Shown here in pieces: positions 46,848-55,799 of a DNA stretch of 64,000 nucleotides. Under the pieces are notes generated by a model. That model did no database searches, was not told the DNA's origin, and saw only the letters and a list, made by a program, of their open reading frames with translations. How positions within the stretch are numbered: the stretch's first letter is position 1; every line of letters begins with the position of its first letter. Both the position numbers and the translations under genes were made by a program. This DNA is from JAFGPL01 sp046485045 (GTDB lineage Bacteria > Bacteroidota > Bacteroidia > Bacteroidales > UBA10428), in assembly GCA_046485045.1 (NCBI GenBank), contig JAWOHT010000133.1:1-64000 (forward strand), given 5' to 3'.

Positions 46848-47381
46848 TCAAAAGGGCATAGAACTATAAGACATCGTTACAGAAAGTCTGTAATCTGTGA
46901 AGTCACAATCTTTTGTAAAGGGTCTCACTTCAATAAAAAACTCTTTATCGTCTGCGTTAATAATCTTCCCAGTCCAAAAATATTCACTGACTTCTTCCAT
47001 GTTCCCACGATTAGCCGAGTACTCTAATTGGGAGCGGGAATCATTGTAAATATAGAGATCGTAATCTTTACCGGGGGGAGAAATCAGTTGAAAACGTATC
47101 CGAAAATATTCCGACGATTCAGGAAACCCGGTTCGAATATTCTCTTTGGCTCTAATTTGGTAGAAATCTAAGTCATTTCTGGAAGAGACTTGTGCGACAA
47201 TTTCCATGGAACTTTCTTGTACCTCGCCAATAAAATATGCACTATTAAATGAATCGTTCGGTTCGTATAAATCTGAATCGCAAATATTTTGCTTATCCTG
47301 CTTGCAGGAAGAAAAAAAAATCAGAAAAGCAGATACAAAGGTAAAAATGTGTAAATACTTGTAATTTGTTCTTTTTTTCAT
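46848..47381 (-). CDS. Lipoprotein with a pre-peptidase C-terminal-like domain
   Basis: A 177-aa lipoprotein with signal ending FFSSC (Cys at about 26). The mature part matches the PPC beta-sandwich pattern: DLYEPNDSFNSAYFIG, then NDLDFYQIRA and KDYDLYIYNDS. PPC domains are normally C-terminal appendages of secreted peptidases and other enzymes; here the domain is the whole mature protein. Function unknown, probably protein or glycan binding at the envelope. Confidence 0.75.
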   Translation of the reverse strand: MKKRTNYKYLHIFTFVSAFLIFFSSCKQDKQNICDSDLYEPNDSFNSAYFIGEVQESSMEIVAQVSSRNDLDFYQIRAKENIRTGFPESSEYFRIRFQLISPPGKDYDLYIYNDSRSQLEYSANRGNMEEVSEYFWTGKIINADDKEFFIEVRPFTKDCDFTDYRLSVTMSYSSMPF

Positions 47382-47484
47382 GGTTTATTATTTAATTGTC
47401 TTACAATGGTTTAGATATTTCATTCATGGTTATCAAAATTTATATATAACAAGGTAAATTTATCTATTCTTGATTTAAGTTAGT

Positions 47485-49188
47485 TTACTCATTATTACTT
47501 AACACCCTATATCTGTTCGTGCCAGGATAGCCATCAACAACAGTTCTTAATTCTTTAAATTTAGTTTCATCCAGATTTTTCATATCTTTCATTGATATTT
47601 TCTTATACTCAACACCCCAATCATTCAATTTTTGGCTCATTGAGTCATCGAACCAATACATGCAAATTTCAATTGGCTTGCCTTGTTTTTTTATTTCTGA
47701 AAAATGTTGTTGCAGTTTTCCGGTCTCCCTATACACCCAACTCAAATGAATAAATAAGACAATCAGCCCATTAACAATAATCAAACTTACCATAGTCAGG
47801 TTTAATATGGACTTTAATTTTGATGATTTAGATAAAAACGATGCAAAAATTAAACTGATTGGAAAAAGCCATAGTTGAGGGCCAAATCTCGCCCACCAAA
47901 AATGCCTGCTTAACATCAATGAAATAAATATCGCCAAAACAGGTATTAAGAGATGCCATCGGTTTTTACCCAAAAAGATTAGCAAAAAAATCAGATAAAC
48001 AAAAGACAATATCAAAACACCACTAAAGAAAGGCCCAAAAGCGGATACTCTTAAATCATGAAAACGATACACATTCCAATCTGATATTTTTGAAGTAAAG
48101 GGTAAAATTAATTCTGCATTTATTTGATTATTATATGGGGCATTACTTGGCCTGCTAAAATTCGCATAGAAAAACCGCATAAAAGTGGCTTTTCCCATCA
48201 TGTTTTTAGGAGTTTCATATTTTTCGTTTCCGTCTTTGCCCTCAGAAGTATGACTTGGATATTCTTCTGTCCCCATAATCGGATAAAATGGATGCCCGCG
48301 ATGAATGAAATTGGTCACATATGGATTATACCCGAAAACACCAACCCCCATAATCAATATAATCGCATGAATGCCAATATATTTGAAAATAAATTTTTGT
48401 TTATATACTAAAAAATACACAAAGCCAAAGAATGCAAAAACACATAAGAAAACCAATCCTGTGAACTTAATGTTAATTATGCAAACACCGGCCAATATTC
48501 CTATAAGAAGAGACATATTACCATAAGTGCGCAACCATGAAAAAATTGCTACCATATAGATAACAAGGTGTAAATATAAATTGTTATCGTTTTGAAATGT
48601 TGTTATTTCACTCCAGACAACAGGGTGCAGTGTTACTAAAATGGCCAAGACTATCGATTTGAACTTCGAAACCTTATACTCTATGGATGTTGCATAAACC
48701 ATTAATGCAACAATAGCTATCATTATTATATTCAAACACTTTCCTGCCTCAAAAGTACCTAATGTACTGTAAACAGAGGCTGAAAAATACCATGTCCCTT
48801 TTGGGAAATGCAAAATAGATTTATGCGCTTCATCCAGGGGATTAAGAAAGGCATTCCAACCGCTTTCAAGTTTATAAATAGCTGAATGATGATACCATTG
48901 TCCGTCAAATGTAAAGTCGAAAAATTGAGTTGAAAATAGCATTGAAAAAATAATCAGAATAAAACTGATGATTGTGGGCAAATACAATTTTATTCCACAA
49001 AACCCATCTCGTTTGCCCAAATAAATACTCAGGAAAGAAGCAATTAAAAACGACAAAGGAAAAACGACCGGCAAAACCTTGGCCGATGTCAGGAATGAAA
49101 TTATTACCAAAAGATGGTTTATAAAAACAAAACCCATTAACAAAAAGGCCATATTCCAGTGTAAACGTATATTTGGAACACGTTCCAT
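47485..49188 (-). CDS. Polytopic membrane protein, GT-C glycosyltransferase-like
   Basis: A 567-aa protein with about 12 hydrophobic segments. The first extracytoplasmic loop contains FDGQWYHHSAIYKLESGWNAF, where the Asp and following residues could serve as the catalytic loop of a family 39-like GT-C transferase. A long soluble C-terminal tail follows (about 490-567). It is two genes downstream of the DUF302 protein and next to the PPC lipoprotein. Substrate unknown. Confidence 0.65.
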   Translation of the reverse strand: MERVPNIRLHWNMAFLLMGFVFINHLLVIISFLTSAKVLPVVFPLSFLIASFLSIYLGKRDGFCGIKLYLPTIISFILIIFSMLFSTQFFDFTFDGQWYHHSAIYKLESGWNAFLNPLDEAHKSILHFPKGTWYFSASVYSTLGTFEAGKCLNIIMIAIVALMVYATSIEYKVSKFKSIVLAILVTLHPVVWSEITTFQNDNNLYLHLVIYMVAIFSWLRTYGNMSLLIGILAGVCIINIKFTGLVFLCVFAFFGFVYFLVYKQKFIFKYIGIHAIILIMGVGVFGYNPYVTNFIHRGHPFYPIMGTEEYPSHTSEGKDGNEKYETPKNMMGKATFMRFFYANFSRPSNAPYNNQINAELILPFTSKISDWNVYRFHDLRVSAFGPFFSGVLILSFVYLIFLLIFLGKNRWHLLIPVLAIFISLMLSRHFWWARFGPQLWLFPISLIFASFLSKSSKLKSILNLTMVSLIIVNGLIVLFIHLSWVYRETGKLQQHFSEIKKQGKPIEICMYWFDDSMSQKLNDWGVEYKKISMKDMKNLDETKFKELRTVVDGYPGTNRYRVLSNNE

Positions 49189-49288
49189 AAAATTTTTTAA
49201 TGTTTAAATTGAATGATTTTGAAAAATGAAATATAAATCTTCATTGATATATTAATCCTTGTCTGCTAATTTTTAGCTAAATACAAAA

Positions 49289-49681
49289 CTATTTAGTTAC
49301 AATTAGAGAACTCAATATTTCTTCTACCTCTTTTGAAGAAGCAATCATTACATCTTCTACAATTCCGCCCATTGATTTAGCCAAAACTCCTGTATTCATT
49401 CGTGAAATGTAGGATTTGCCATTGCCTTTTTCATAAACGCTTACTCTGCAAGGCATTAATGACGAAACAATTCTTTCGTCGTCTTTCAATAAAATTTTAC
49501 CTGAATGTTTTGGATGACATAAAGCAAAAACTTTTATGGGTAAAACTTCTGTTCCATTCTTTTTTAATGTTTCTTGTAAATCATGAACTACTGAAACTTT
49601 CCAATTTTTTTTCTCAATTTCGGCTGTCAATTTTTCGACTGTTTCGGCAAAATTGTATTTGCTTTCATTTTCTAAAAACAT
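49289..49681 (-). CDS. DUF302 domain protein
   Basis: A 130-aa soluble protein. The segments FAETVEKLTAEIEKKNWKV, VFALCHPKHSGKILL and SLMPCRVSVYEKGNGKSYI fit the DUF302 fold, which often appears in heme or sulfur-related proteins. It contains two conserved Cys. Function not established. A single copy with no associated cytochrome gene. Confidence 0.85.
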   Translation of the reverse strand: MFLENESKYNFAETVEKLTAEIEKKNWKVSVVHDLQETLKKNGTEVLPIKVFALCHPKHSGKILLKDDERIVSSLMPCRVSVYEKGNGKSYISRMNTGVLAKSMGGIVEDVMIASSKEVEEILSSLIVTK

Positions 49682-49985
49682 TTGTTCGTTGTTTTGAGTG
49701 GTTTGTGTTTCAACACTTTTTCCAAATATATCTACTTTATGTTCAAAAGTTAAATATTCCTACAATATACAAATTTTTCTTACACTTTGCAGAGCACTCT
49801 TAAGATAGTTCAAAACAATGAAATATATTTTAATAAGTCAGGTTCAGCCCGGGAGGATATATGCACTTGAGGCAGGTCGACGAACACCAATTCTAACTTT
49901 TCTAAAAAATTTTACCAGGTATTCTGGCTATATTCGCATTTTTTAACATCATTCATCCTAAAGTTCGAATTTAATTGTATTAAGC
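49682..49985 (+). other. Gene-free intergenic stretch between DUF302 and nudC
   Basis: About 300 bases, AT-rich, between divergent genes. I see no RNA gene, repeat or convincing ORF; plus-strand frames that run through are the complement of the DUF302 gene. Confidence 0.5.
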
Positions 49986-50819
49986 ATGCTCCACGAAATT
50001 TATCCCCACCGTTTCAACAACCAATTCCTCACACATAAAAGTATCGGAGAGAACGATTATATCCTTCATTATCATGATAATTCTTTGCTGCTAAAAATAG
50101 AAGGTGAAGATTTTGTGCTGCCTCAAAAAAAAGACTTTCCTGAAATGGCAGGTTCTGGAAAACATACTTTTTTATTTACCCTTGATGATTTACCATGCTT
50201 TCTTCTTTGGGATAACCCGAATGCTGACTCAGCCCGCTATCTTTATAAGGATATCAGTATATTCAGGAATATGAAGCAGCAGGAATATGCATGGATAAGC
50301 CTTGCCGGGTTTCAATTGATGAACTGGTATATACAAAACAGGTTTTGCGGTAACTGCGGAACAGCAACACAACATAAGTCCGATGAGAGGGCGATAGTAT
50401 GTCTGGTGTGCGGTTTGGTTGTATATCCAAATATTTCTCCTGCAATTATAGTGGCCGTAATTAGTAATGATAAGTTACTGCTGGCCCGCGGATCGAATTT
50501 CACTGGAAGCTGGTATTCGTTGATTGCAGGATATGTTGATATTGGTGAACCACTTGAGGAGACCGTGGCGCGAGAGGTAAAGGAGGAGGTGGGGCTTGAT
50601 GTATGGAATATCAGGTACTTTAAAAGCCAGCCCTGGCCCCTGTCGGGCTCGATAATGATTGGTTTTGTAGCCGAAGCCGATGAGCACCAGCCCCTTACTA
50701 TAAACAATAAAGAAATTGCTGATGCCGCTTGGTTTACCAGGGGTTTACTACCCGAACACCCACCTGTATTAGGGATTTCGGGCGAGATGATTGAAAAGTT
50801 TGAAAAAGAAGAGTTATAA
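49986..50819 (+). CDS. nudC: NAD(+) diphosphatase / NADH pyrophosphatase NudC
   Basis: A 277-aa Nudix hydrolase splitting NAD(H) into NMN(H) and AMP and removing NAD caps from RNA in known members. A zinc ribbon is at about 118-142 (CGNCG...CLVCG). The Nudix box is GYVDIGEPLEETVAREVKEEVGLD (about 181-204). It is followed by the NudC-specific SQPWPLSGSIMIGF. Normal length and domain order. It is convergent with the next lipoprotein gene. Confidence 0.95.
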   Translation: MLHEIYPHRFNNQFLTHKSIGENDYILHYHDNSLLLKIEGEDFVLPQKKDFPEMAGSGKHTFLFTLDDLPCFLLWDNPNADSARYLYKDISIFRNMKQQEYAWISLAGFQLMNWYIQNRFCGNCGTATQHKSDERAIVCLVCGLVVYPNISPAIIVAVISNDKLLLARGSNFTGSWYSLIAGYVDIGEPLEETVAREVKEEVGLDVWNIRYFKSQPWPLSGSIMIGFVAEADEHQPLTINNKEIADAAWFTRGLLPEHPPVLGISGEMIEKFEKEEL

Positions 50820-50881
50820 CAGGCCTTTCGTTGCACGGTTGGTTTTTTAAGCCGCCAGTTGCCGCCGCGGGCTTGGCCTGC

Positions 50882-50898
50882 TGCATATATCAAATATG
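50882..50898 (-). terminator. Small inverted repeat between convergent genes
   Basis: GCATAT (50882-50887) and ATATGC (50893-50898) flank a 5-base loop in the gap between nudC and the convergent lipoprotein. There is no strong T-run; a weak terminator candidate. Confidence 0.3.
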
Positions 50899-50904
50899 CC
50901 GGCT

Positions 50905-51534
50905 TTATTTTATCATCTTTACCGAAATTGGGCGATATCCCACATCTCCAATTCCAATAATACCATAAACTGTTTCACCCTTCTGAATATCCCTGTTTAA
51001 AATATTATATTTATATAATTCATCAAGCAAATTTTTGTTTGCTGTGCCGGCTACGGCCATATTCCCAATTGTAATGGCTGGTCCAAGTACGATTCCAATT
51101 GGATAGGTTTGAGTGGATACTCCATTATAAGTACCTTTTGTTACATATAAATTCGTAAAAGTAAATATTAAATAAGGCAAATATCCTGGTACAATCTGCT
51201 TGATAGATTCTTTTATTACTATAGGTTCCATAGGAAATATCTGGCTTTGACCCGAAAAAAAAGCTGCATCTTTACCAATATTAATAACCGAATCTGTATA
51301 GTTCGTTATTTTTATAGCTATCAGTTTAATCCCTCTTTTATATTCTTTTTTTGCATATTTATTATTCCCGTTTTCTCTAAGTACATCATGCTTGTACGAC
51401 AGCCCTATCCCATCTTGCAAATCATGTGAGGTGTAGTTTAACCTCGGAGGATTAATTGGTTTATAAGTAGCTGCACAGCCTGATAAAAGTATCACAAATG
51501 TGAATGTTAAAATTTTTGAAATTGCTTTTTTCAT
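50905..51534 (-). CDS. Hypothetical lipoprotein
   Basis: A 209-aa lipoprotein with signal MKKAISKILTFTFVILLSGC; Cys is at residue 20. The mature part has no motif I can name; it contains IKITNYTDSVINIGKDAAF (immunoglobulin-like), a hydrophobic stretch around residues 115-130 and a C-terminal IIGIGDVGYRPISVK. It may be an envelope beta-sandwich protein. Function unknown. Confidence 0.75.
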   Translation of the reverse strand: MKKAISKILTFTFVILLSGCAATYKPINPPRLNYTSHDLQDGIGLSYKHDVLRENGNNKYAKKEYKRGIKLIAIKITNYTDSVINIGKDAAFFSGQSQIFPMEPIVIKESIKQIVPGYLPYLIFTFTNLYVTKGTYNGVSTQTYPIGIVLGPAITIGNMAVAGTANKNLLDELYKYNILNRDIQKGETVYGIIGIGDVGYRPISVKMIK

Positions 51535-51707
51535 TGGTTAAATAATTGCATTTTGTTAAACATATTTTACTTGTTTATTAATGGATGCTAAAGCATTTGA
51601 TGGTATGATTTCGTGCGGGTTTACGAGGCGGTTCCTTTCAGTCATTGTTGACACATAATATTTTACTTGTCAAATATAACAACATTTTGAAAGGATAAGA
51701 AATAACT

Positions 51708-51765
51708 ATCAAATTATACGATTTCAAAATTACCAAATCAAATTATACGTTTTTTTGATAGCATC
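51708..51765 (+). repeat. Direct and inverted repeats downstream of the ABC permease
   Basis: ATCAAATTATACG occurs twice (51708-51720 and 51737-51749), start to start 29 bases. CTATCAAA on the left and TTTGATAG on the right also bracket the pair as an inverted repeat. On the minus strand this lies downstream of the permease gene. It could be a terminator or a processing site. Confidence 0.4.
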
Positions 51766-51816
51766 GATACTGTCAGGCAAATTCACGGGTTGAAAAACGA
51801 ACCAAACGCACCCATG

Positions 51817-52926
51817 CTAATACCACTTAAATATTTTAAGCCCGATAAAAGACAATAGGAGTCCAGATACGCTTAACACCAAAAATTCAGGCATTATTTC
51901 TTTTACCCCGGTACCTTCGATAAAGATACTCCGGATATTGTCTGTTAAAATGGTCAGGGGTAATTTTTTGATGACTGGAATAACTGCTTCGGGAAAATTA
52001 TGGTAACTGAAGAATATGCCTGAAACTATAGTCATAGGCATGCTGATGAAGTTTATCAGTCCGTTGCCCACATTTGAATTGGCGGTTCGAGAAGAGATAA
52101 GCACTGCAAAGCCCATGAAACATAAATTACCGGCAAGAAACATCATAATAAATGCAACCAGACTGCCTTGTATGGCAAGGTTGAAATAGAACCGGCTGAA
52201 AACCAGTAAAATCATAGCCTCAATTATTGTCAGGCACATCCGTGAAACAAAATGGGACAACAGGAAATAAGACTTTTTCATGGGTGTGGCAATCATTCTT
52301 CTCAGTAGCTTTCGCGAACGCATGTCAATAAAGGTATAGCTGATACCCCAAAGGATTGAGTTCATAATACCAATGGCAATAAGCCCGGGTACGAGATAAT
52401 CAATATATCTTGTGCCTACAGTGATAAGCGGTTTGATTTCTGCATTCTTAAAAACATATTGTTCTTTTTCAATAGCTGCAGAGAGTATTAGGTAATTCAG
52501 CCTTGCTTCAGCCGTTCCGGGATCAAAATGGTAATGCAGGCTATCGGCTGTTTCCATAATCATAATTGATGTCTGTCCGCGCTTTACCATAAGTATGGCC
52601 GAGTCGCGGTTTACCTGAATAATCCTGTACACCAGTCTGCCGGTTTTTTTATCCCCAAGCTCTTTTCTGTATCCGGTAATTTTACCAGATAAACTGTCGT
52701 ATAATGGTTTTGAACCTGCAAGAAAATCATTTAGCTGAACATGGTTTTCAGAAACATCCCTTACAAGTGCAATGGTCTGCATGGTTTCAGCTTTTTCTGA
52801 AAAGGCCACACCCAATACCCATGCCATCGCAATCGGAAAAATAACTGACCAGAAAACCACTCCGGGTTCTCTTAAAAAATCTTTAAACCTGATTAATATC
52901 ATCTGGTATAACGGGTGGTGCATCAT
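51817..52926 (-). CDS. ABC-2 type transporter permease
   Basis: A 369-aa membrane protein with one N-terminal helix (about 20-40), a large extracytoplasmic domain (about 45-170) and five C-terminal helices (about 180-368). This is the topology of the ABC-2 permeases of drug or Na+ exporters. The first stretch FKDFLREPGVVFWSVIFPI is typical. It starts 3 bases after the ATPase stop, so they form one transporter. Confidence 0.9.
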   Translation of the reverse strand: MMHHPLYQMILIRFKDFLREPGVVFWSVIFPIAMAWVLGVAFSEKAETMQTIALVRDVSENHVQLNDFLAGSKPLYDSLSGKITGYRKELGDKKTGRLVYRIIQVNRDSAILMVKRGQTSIMIMETADSLHYHFDPGTAEARLNYLILSAAIEKEQYVFKNAEIKPLITVGTRYIDYLVPGLIAIGIMNSILWGISYTFIDMRSRKLLRRMIATPMKKSYFLLSHFVSRMCLTIIEAMILLVFSRFYFNLAIQGSLVAFIMMFLAGNLCFMGFAVLISSRTANSNVGNGLINFISMPMTIVSGIFFSYHNFPEAVIPVIKKLPLTILTDNIRSIFIEGTGVKEIMPEFLVLSVSGLLLSFIGLKIFKWY

Positions 52927-52929
52927 GGT

Positions 52930-53922
52930 TTATTCATTGTCTGATAAGGTTCTGCCTGTCATCTCAACAAAAAGATCTTCAAGGGTCATCTTGCGGCATT
53001 CCAGACTTTTTAAGGTATAATCGAGCGAATGTGCATGCTTCATAAATACCGGCAGTGTTTCTACAATTTCATTGATGATGAGTTTGCATTTGCCCGATTG
53101 TTCATCCCATTCAATATTTCGTATGCCGGGGAGACACGAAAAATCGGGTTTTTGATCTGGATTGTCGGGAATAAATTCAATGATTTCGCCCGAATTATTT
53201 CCCCATAATAGCTCGTGTAAGGTGCCGCGTGCAAGCATCCGTCCCTTATGCATAATAACTATCTTATCGCACAGGTACGATGCCTCTTCCATGTAATGGG
53301 TGGTGAGTATCATGGTGGTCTTTTCACGTTGTTTCAGGTCGAGCAGTATTCTCCAGATTTCACGTCTCGAAGCAGGATCAAGGCCGGTGGTTGGTTCATC
53401 AAGGAGAAGGATACTGGGTTTGTTAATGAGGGCTATTCCCAGCGCCAGCCTTTGACGCTGTCCCCCCGATAAATTAACTGTATACGATTTGGTTTTCTCC
53501 TGCAGCCCTGTAAGCTCAATAATTTCGTCCACCCTTTTCCCGGATTCGGAATAAAAAGAAGCGAACAAAACAAGTGTTTCTTTCACAGTTAGCTTATCAA
53601 TAAACCGTGTTTCCTGTAAAGAAATACCTATCGCACGGTGTAAAAAATCTTTATGACCGCCCCAATGTTTGTTCAACAGAAGAATTTCGCCACTATCCGG
53701 ATGTTGTAAACCCTCAATCATTTCAACCAGGGTGGTTTTGCCAGCCCCGTTAGGCCCAAGCAGGGCAAGATATTCTCCTTTCTTAACTTCAAGAGAAATA
53801 TCGTCTACAGCATGCACATTTTTAAAACTCTTGCTAACATTCTTAATCTCAACAATATTTTCTGCTGCCTTTTTCAATGGGTCTGAAATGCTATCGCTGA
53901 TTTTACTCCTGGTACTGCTCAA
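52930..53922 (-). CDS. ABC transporter ATP-binding protein
   Basis: A 330-aa nucleotide-binding subunit. Walker A is LGPNGAGKTTLVEM (about 54), the ABC signature is NLSGGQRQRLALG (about 149) and Walker B is SILLLDEPTTGLD (about 170), with the switch His in LTTHYMEEA. A C-terminal extension of about 90 residues follows the ATPase, common in ABC-2 exporters. It overlaps the preceding DUF2807 gene by 20 bases, so the three genes are probably an operon. Confidence 0.95.
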   Translation of the reverse strand: MSSTRSKISDSISDPLKKAAENIVEIKNVSKSFKNVHAVDDISLEVKKGEYLALLGPNGAGKTTLVEMIEGLQHPDSGEILLLNKHWGGHKDFLHRAIGISLQETRFIDKLTVKETLVLFASFYSESGKRVDEIIELTGLQEKTKSYTVNLSGGQRQRLALGIALINKPSILLLDEPTTGLDPASRREIWRILLDLKQREKTTMILTTHYMEEASYLCDKIVIMHKGRMLARGTLHELLWGNNSGEIIEFIPDNPDQKPDFSCLPGIRNIEWDEQSGKCKLIINEIVETLPVFMKHAHSLDYTLKSLECRKMTLEDLFVEMTGRTLSDNE

Positions 53923-54589
53923 CCTTGCCCCCGACTGAAGTATTGATATTTTTTAATGCGGGGTTGCCTTTATAACTAAGATACCCGCCTGTTGATACAT
54001 CTGCATCAAGAGTATTTTCCACCTGTATTTTTGCTTTCGCGTTTGAAGAGACTTTTATATTAATCTCGTCGCTTTCCACATCAAATACAGAAAGGGTTGC
54101 ACCTGTGGCGACAGTAGCTTCCTGTCTCACTGCATATCCATCAGCCGCGATTAAAGCGCCCTCGGTAAGTCTGCTTCGGAGGAATTTAATATCTATATCC
54201 AGATAACCCTTTGCCCCCGATTCAAGGTCAATGGCCAATGAATCCTGTTTCATCAGGCCCGAAGTAGAAATTTCAGACCTCCCCGAACCATTGATGCTGG
54301 CAATCTCTTTATAAAATAGCTTTACCATGACTTTCATTTTGGAGAAAGAGGTTTTATCAAGCCGTAAAGTGAGCACTCCACCAGTAACTTCTGTTAAAAC
54401 ATTGTCAGGAGTGGTACCTTGTGCTGTTATTTCTGCCGATTCAATGTCAGCTTTTACCAATTGAACAAGAATGCCGTTTTTAACTTCAATTTTATCGAAA
54501 GCACTCAGGTTCCTGGTGTGGGCGTTCTGACCCGGGGCTGTTATTGGCATCAAGACCAGGGCAATTGCCAGAGTGAATAAATTTTTCAT
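53903..54589 (-). CDS. Head-GIN domain (DUF2807) exported protein
   Basis: A 228-aa protein with signal MKNLFTLAIALVLMPITAPG. The mature domain is a right-handed beta-helix-like GIN/DUF2807 fold: LSAFDKIEVKNGILVQLVKA near the start and NINTSVGGKVEQ at the end. The family is common in Bacteroidota envelopes and of unknown biochemical role. It is the first gene of an operon with the ABC ATPase and permease, overlapping the ATPase by 20 bases. Confidence 0.88.
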   Translation of the reverse strand: MKNLFTLAIALVLMPITAPGQNAHTRNLSAFDKIEVKNGILVQLVKADIESAEITAQGTTPDNVLTEVTGGVLTLRLDKTSFSKMKVMVKLFYKEIASINGSGRSEISTSGLMKQDSLAIDLESGAKGYLDIDIKFLRSRLTEGALIAADGYAVRQEATVATGATLSVFDVESDEINIKVSSNAKAKIQVENTLDADVSTGGYLSYKGNPALKNINTSVGGKVEQYQE

Positions 54590-54837
54590 GCCTTTTGAAT
54601 GTTAATTGTTAAAATTAATGATATTCTTAATGTGTTAAGCAAACTATCCGGATAAATGTTCATTGATCTGCACAATGCATTTTTCTAACGATTTTATTAA
54701 GTACCTATTGCAGGTTAAGAACATTGTTTTTTTTTGACAGGGCATTCATTTAAAGAATATTATTGTAAACAGATATCGTCAAATTATGGCAGAAACCTTA
54801 TATTTACATAAAACTTAACAATTCTTGATTTAATTTT

Positions 54838-55440
54838 ATGAAAAAAAATTTTGGAATACAACACGAAGAGGAAGATGAGGTGAATGTTCATTCTTTCAAC
54901 CCCCTGCAAAAAATTATTGACAAAAAATTCCTTGAAGAAAGAACAATCTTTCTCTGGGGCGAGGTAAACGATGAATCTTCAAGAGATATTGTAAGTAAGC
55001 TCATTTACCTTGAAAAGCAAAAAACGGGCGAAAAGATTACATTCTTTATCAACAGTCCCGGTGGTATGGTAACATCTGGAATGGCTATTTACGATACCAT
55101 GCAGCTTATCAGTTCACCTGTTTCAACCGTTTGTATGGGTTTGGCAGCCTCAATGGGTTCAATTCTGCTTTCGGCAGGTATTAAGGGCGAACGGTATATT
55201 TATCCGTATGCCGAGGTGATGATCCATCAGCCAAGCGTGGGGATGATTCGCGGCGCTGCTGCCGATATTGAAATACACACACGCCAGATTGTCAAAACCA
55301 GGAATATCTCGGCAGAAATACTTGCCAAAAACTGCGGACAAACCACCGAAAAGATATTAAAAGATTTTAACCGCGACTACTGGATGGATGCCAGGGAAAG
55401 CATAGAATACGGGATTGTGGATAAAATTTATTCTTTTTAA
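54838..55440 (+). CDS. ClpP-like serine protease subunit
   Basis: A 200-aa ClpP-fold protein with an intact Ser-His-Asp triad: Ser105 in GLAASMGS, His130 in EVMIHQP and Asp180 in NRDYW. It forms the proteolytic chamber of Clp-type machines. The nucleophile loop reads GLAAS rather than the usual GQAAS. There is no tig or clpX gene next to it, unlike the canonical clpP, so it is probably a second, stand-alone paralogue. The AT-rich upstream region contains no clear heat-shock element. Confidence 0.88.
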   Translation: MKKNFGIQHEEEDEVNVHSFNPLQKIIDKKFLEERTIFLWGEVNDESSRDIVSKLIYLEKQKTGEKITFFINSPGGMVTSGMAIYDTMQLISSPVSTVCMGLAASMGSILLSAGIKGERYIYPYAEVMIHQPSVGMIRGAAADIEIHTRQIVKTRNISAEILAKNCGQTTEKILKDFNRDYWMDARESIEYGIVDKIYSF

Positions 55441-55799
55441 TGTAATGCAAAATGGGTAAACTGCCTGCTCGAGAACAGGCATTTGAACTGCTTACAAAAT
55501 AGCAATCTTTGATAGCGATTAAGATTGGCTTCGCCGAGCTTTGGTTCGCTTATATAAAATCGAAACTAACCGGAAGTAAATCTGATGTTGTGCCGGGTAT
55601 TGCTGCTACAGACCAATATCATCAATCTGATATGATTGAATTCAACAACGCTGGTTCAATTAAAAGTGAACTAATTAAAACCCTTATGCGAAAAATCGGG
55701 ACTTAATTGCTACTGCGTCTGTTGTTGCCCTATTTGTTAATAAATAAACCGGTTTCCCTTGGATTTAAGTTATATTTTAGCCTCATTACAGGAGGTTGT
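55441..55799 (+). other. Stretch without a convincing gene after clpP
   Basis: Contains a small inverted repeat, TGCCTG (55462-55467) and CAGGCA (55476-55481), after the clpP stop. A frame from TTG 55509 to 55706 shows no recognisable motif and is not called as a gene. The end of the stretch holds the AGGAGG of the next gene (55790-55795). Confidence 0.45.

Noticed and set aside
46791..47027. 78-codon plus-strand frame before the PPC lipoprotein
   Set aside because: No motif and largely antisense to the lipoprotein gene.
49402..49803. 133-codon plus-strand frame opposite the DUF302 gene
   Set aside because: Shadow of the DUF302 gene with strong Phe/Leu bias.
55509..55706. 65-codon plus-strand frame starting at TTG after clpP
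   Set aside because: No recognisable motif, weak start and low-complexity neighbours; not enough to call a gene.
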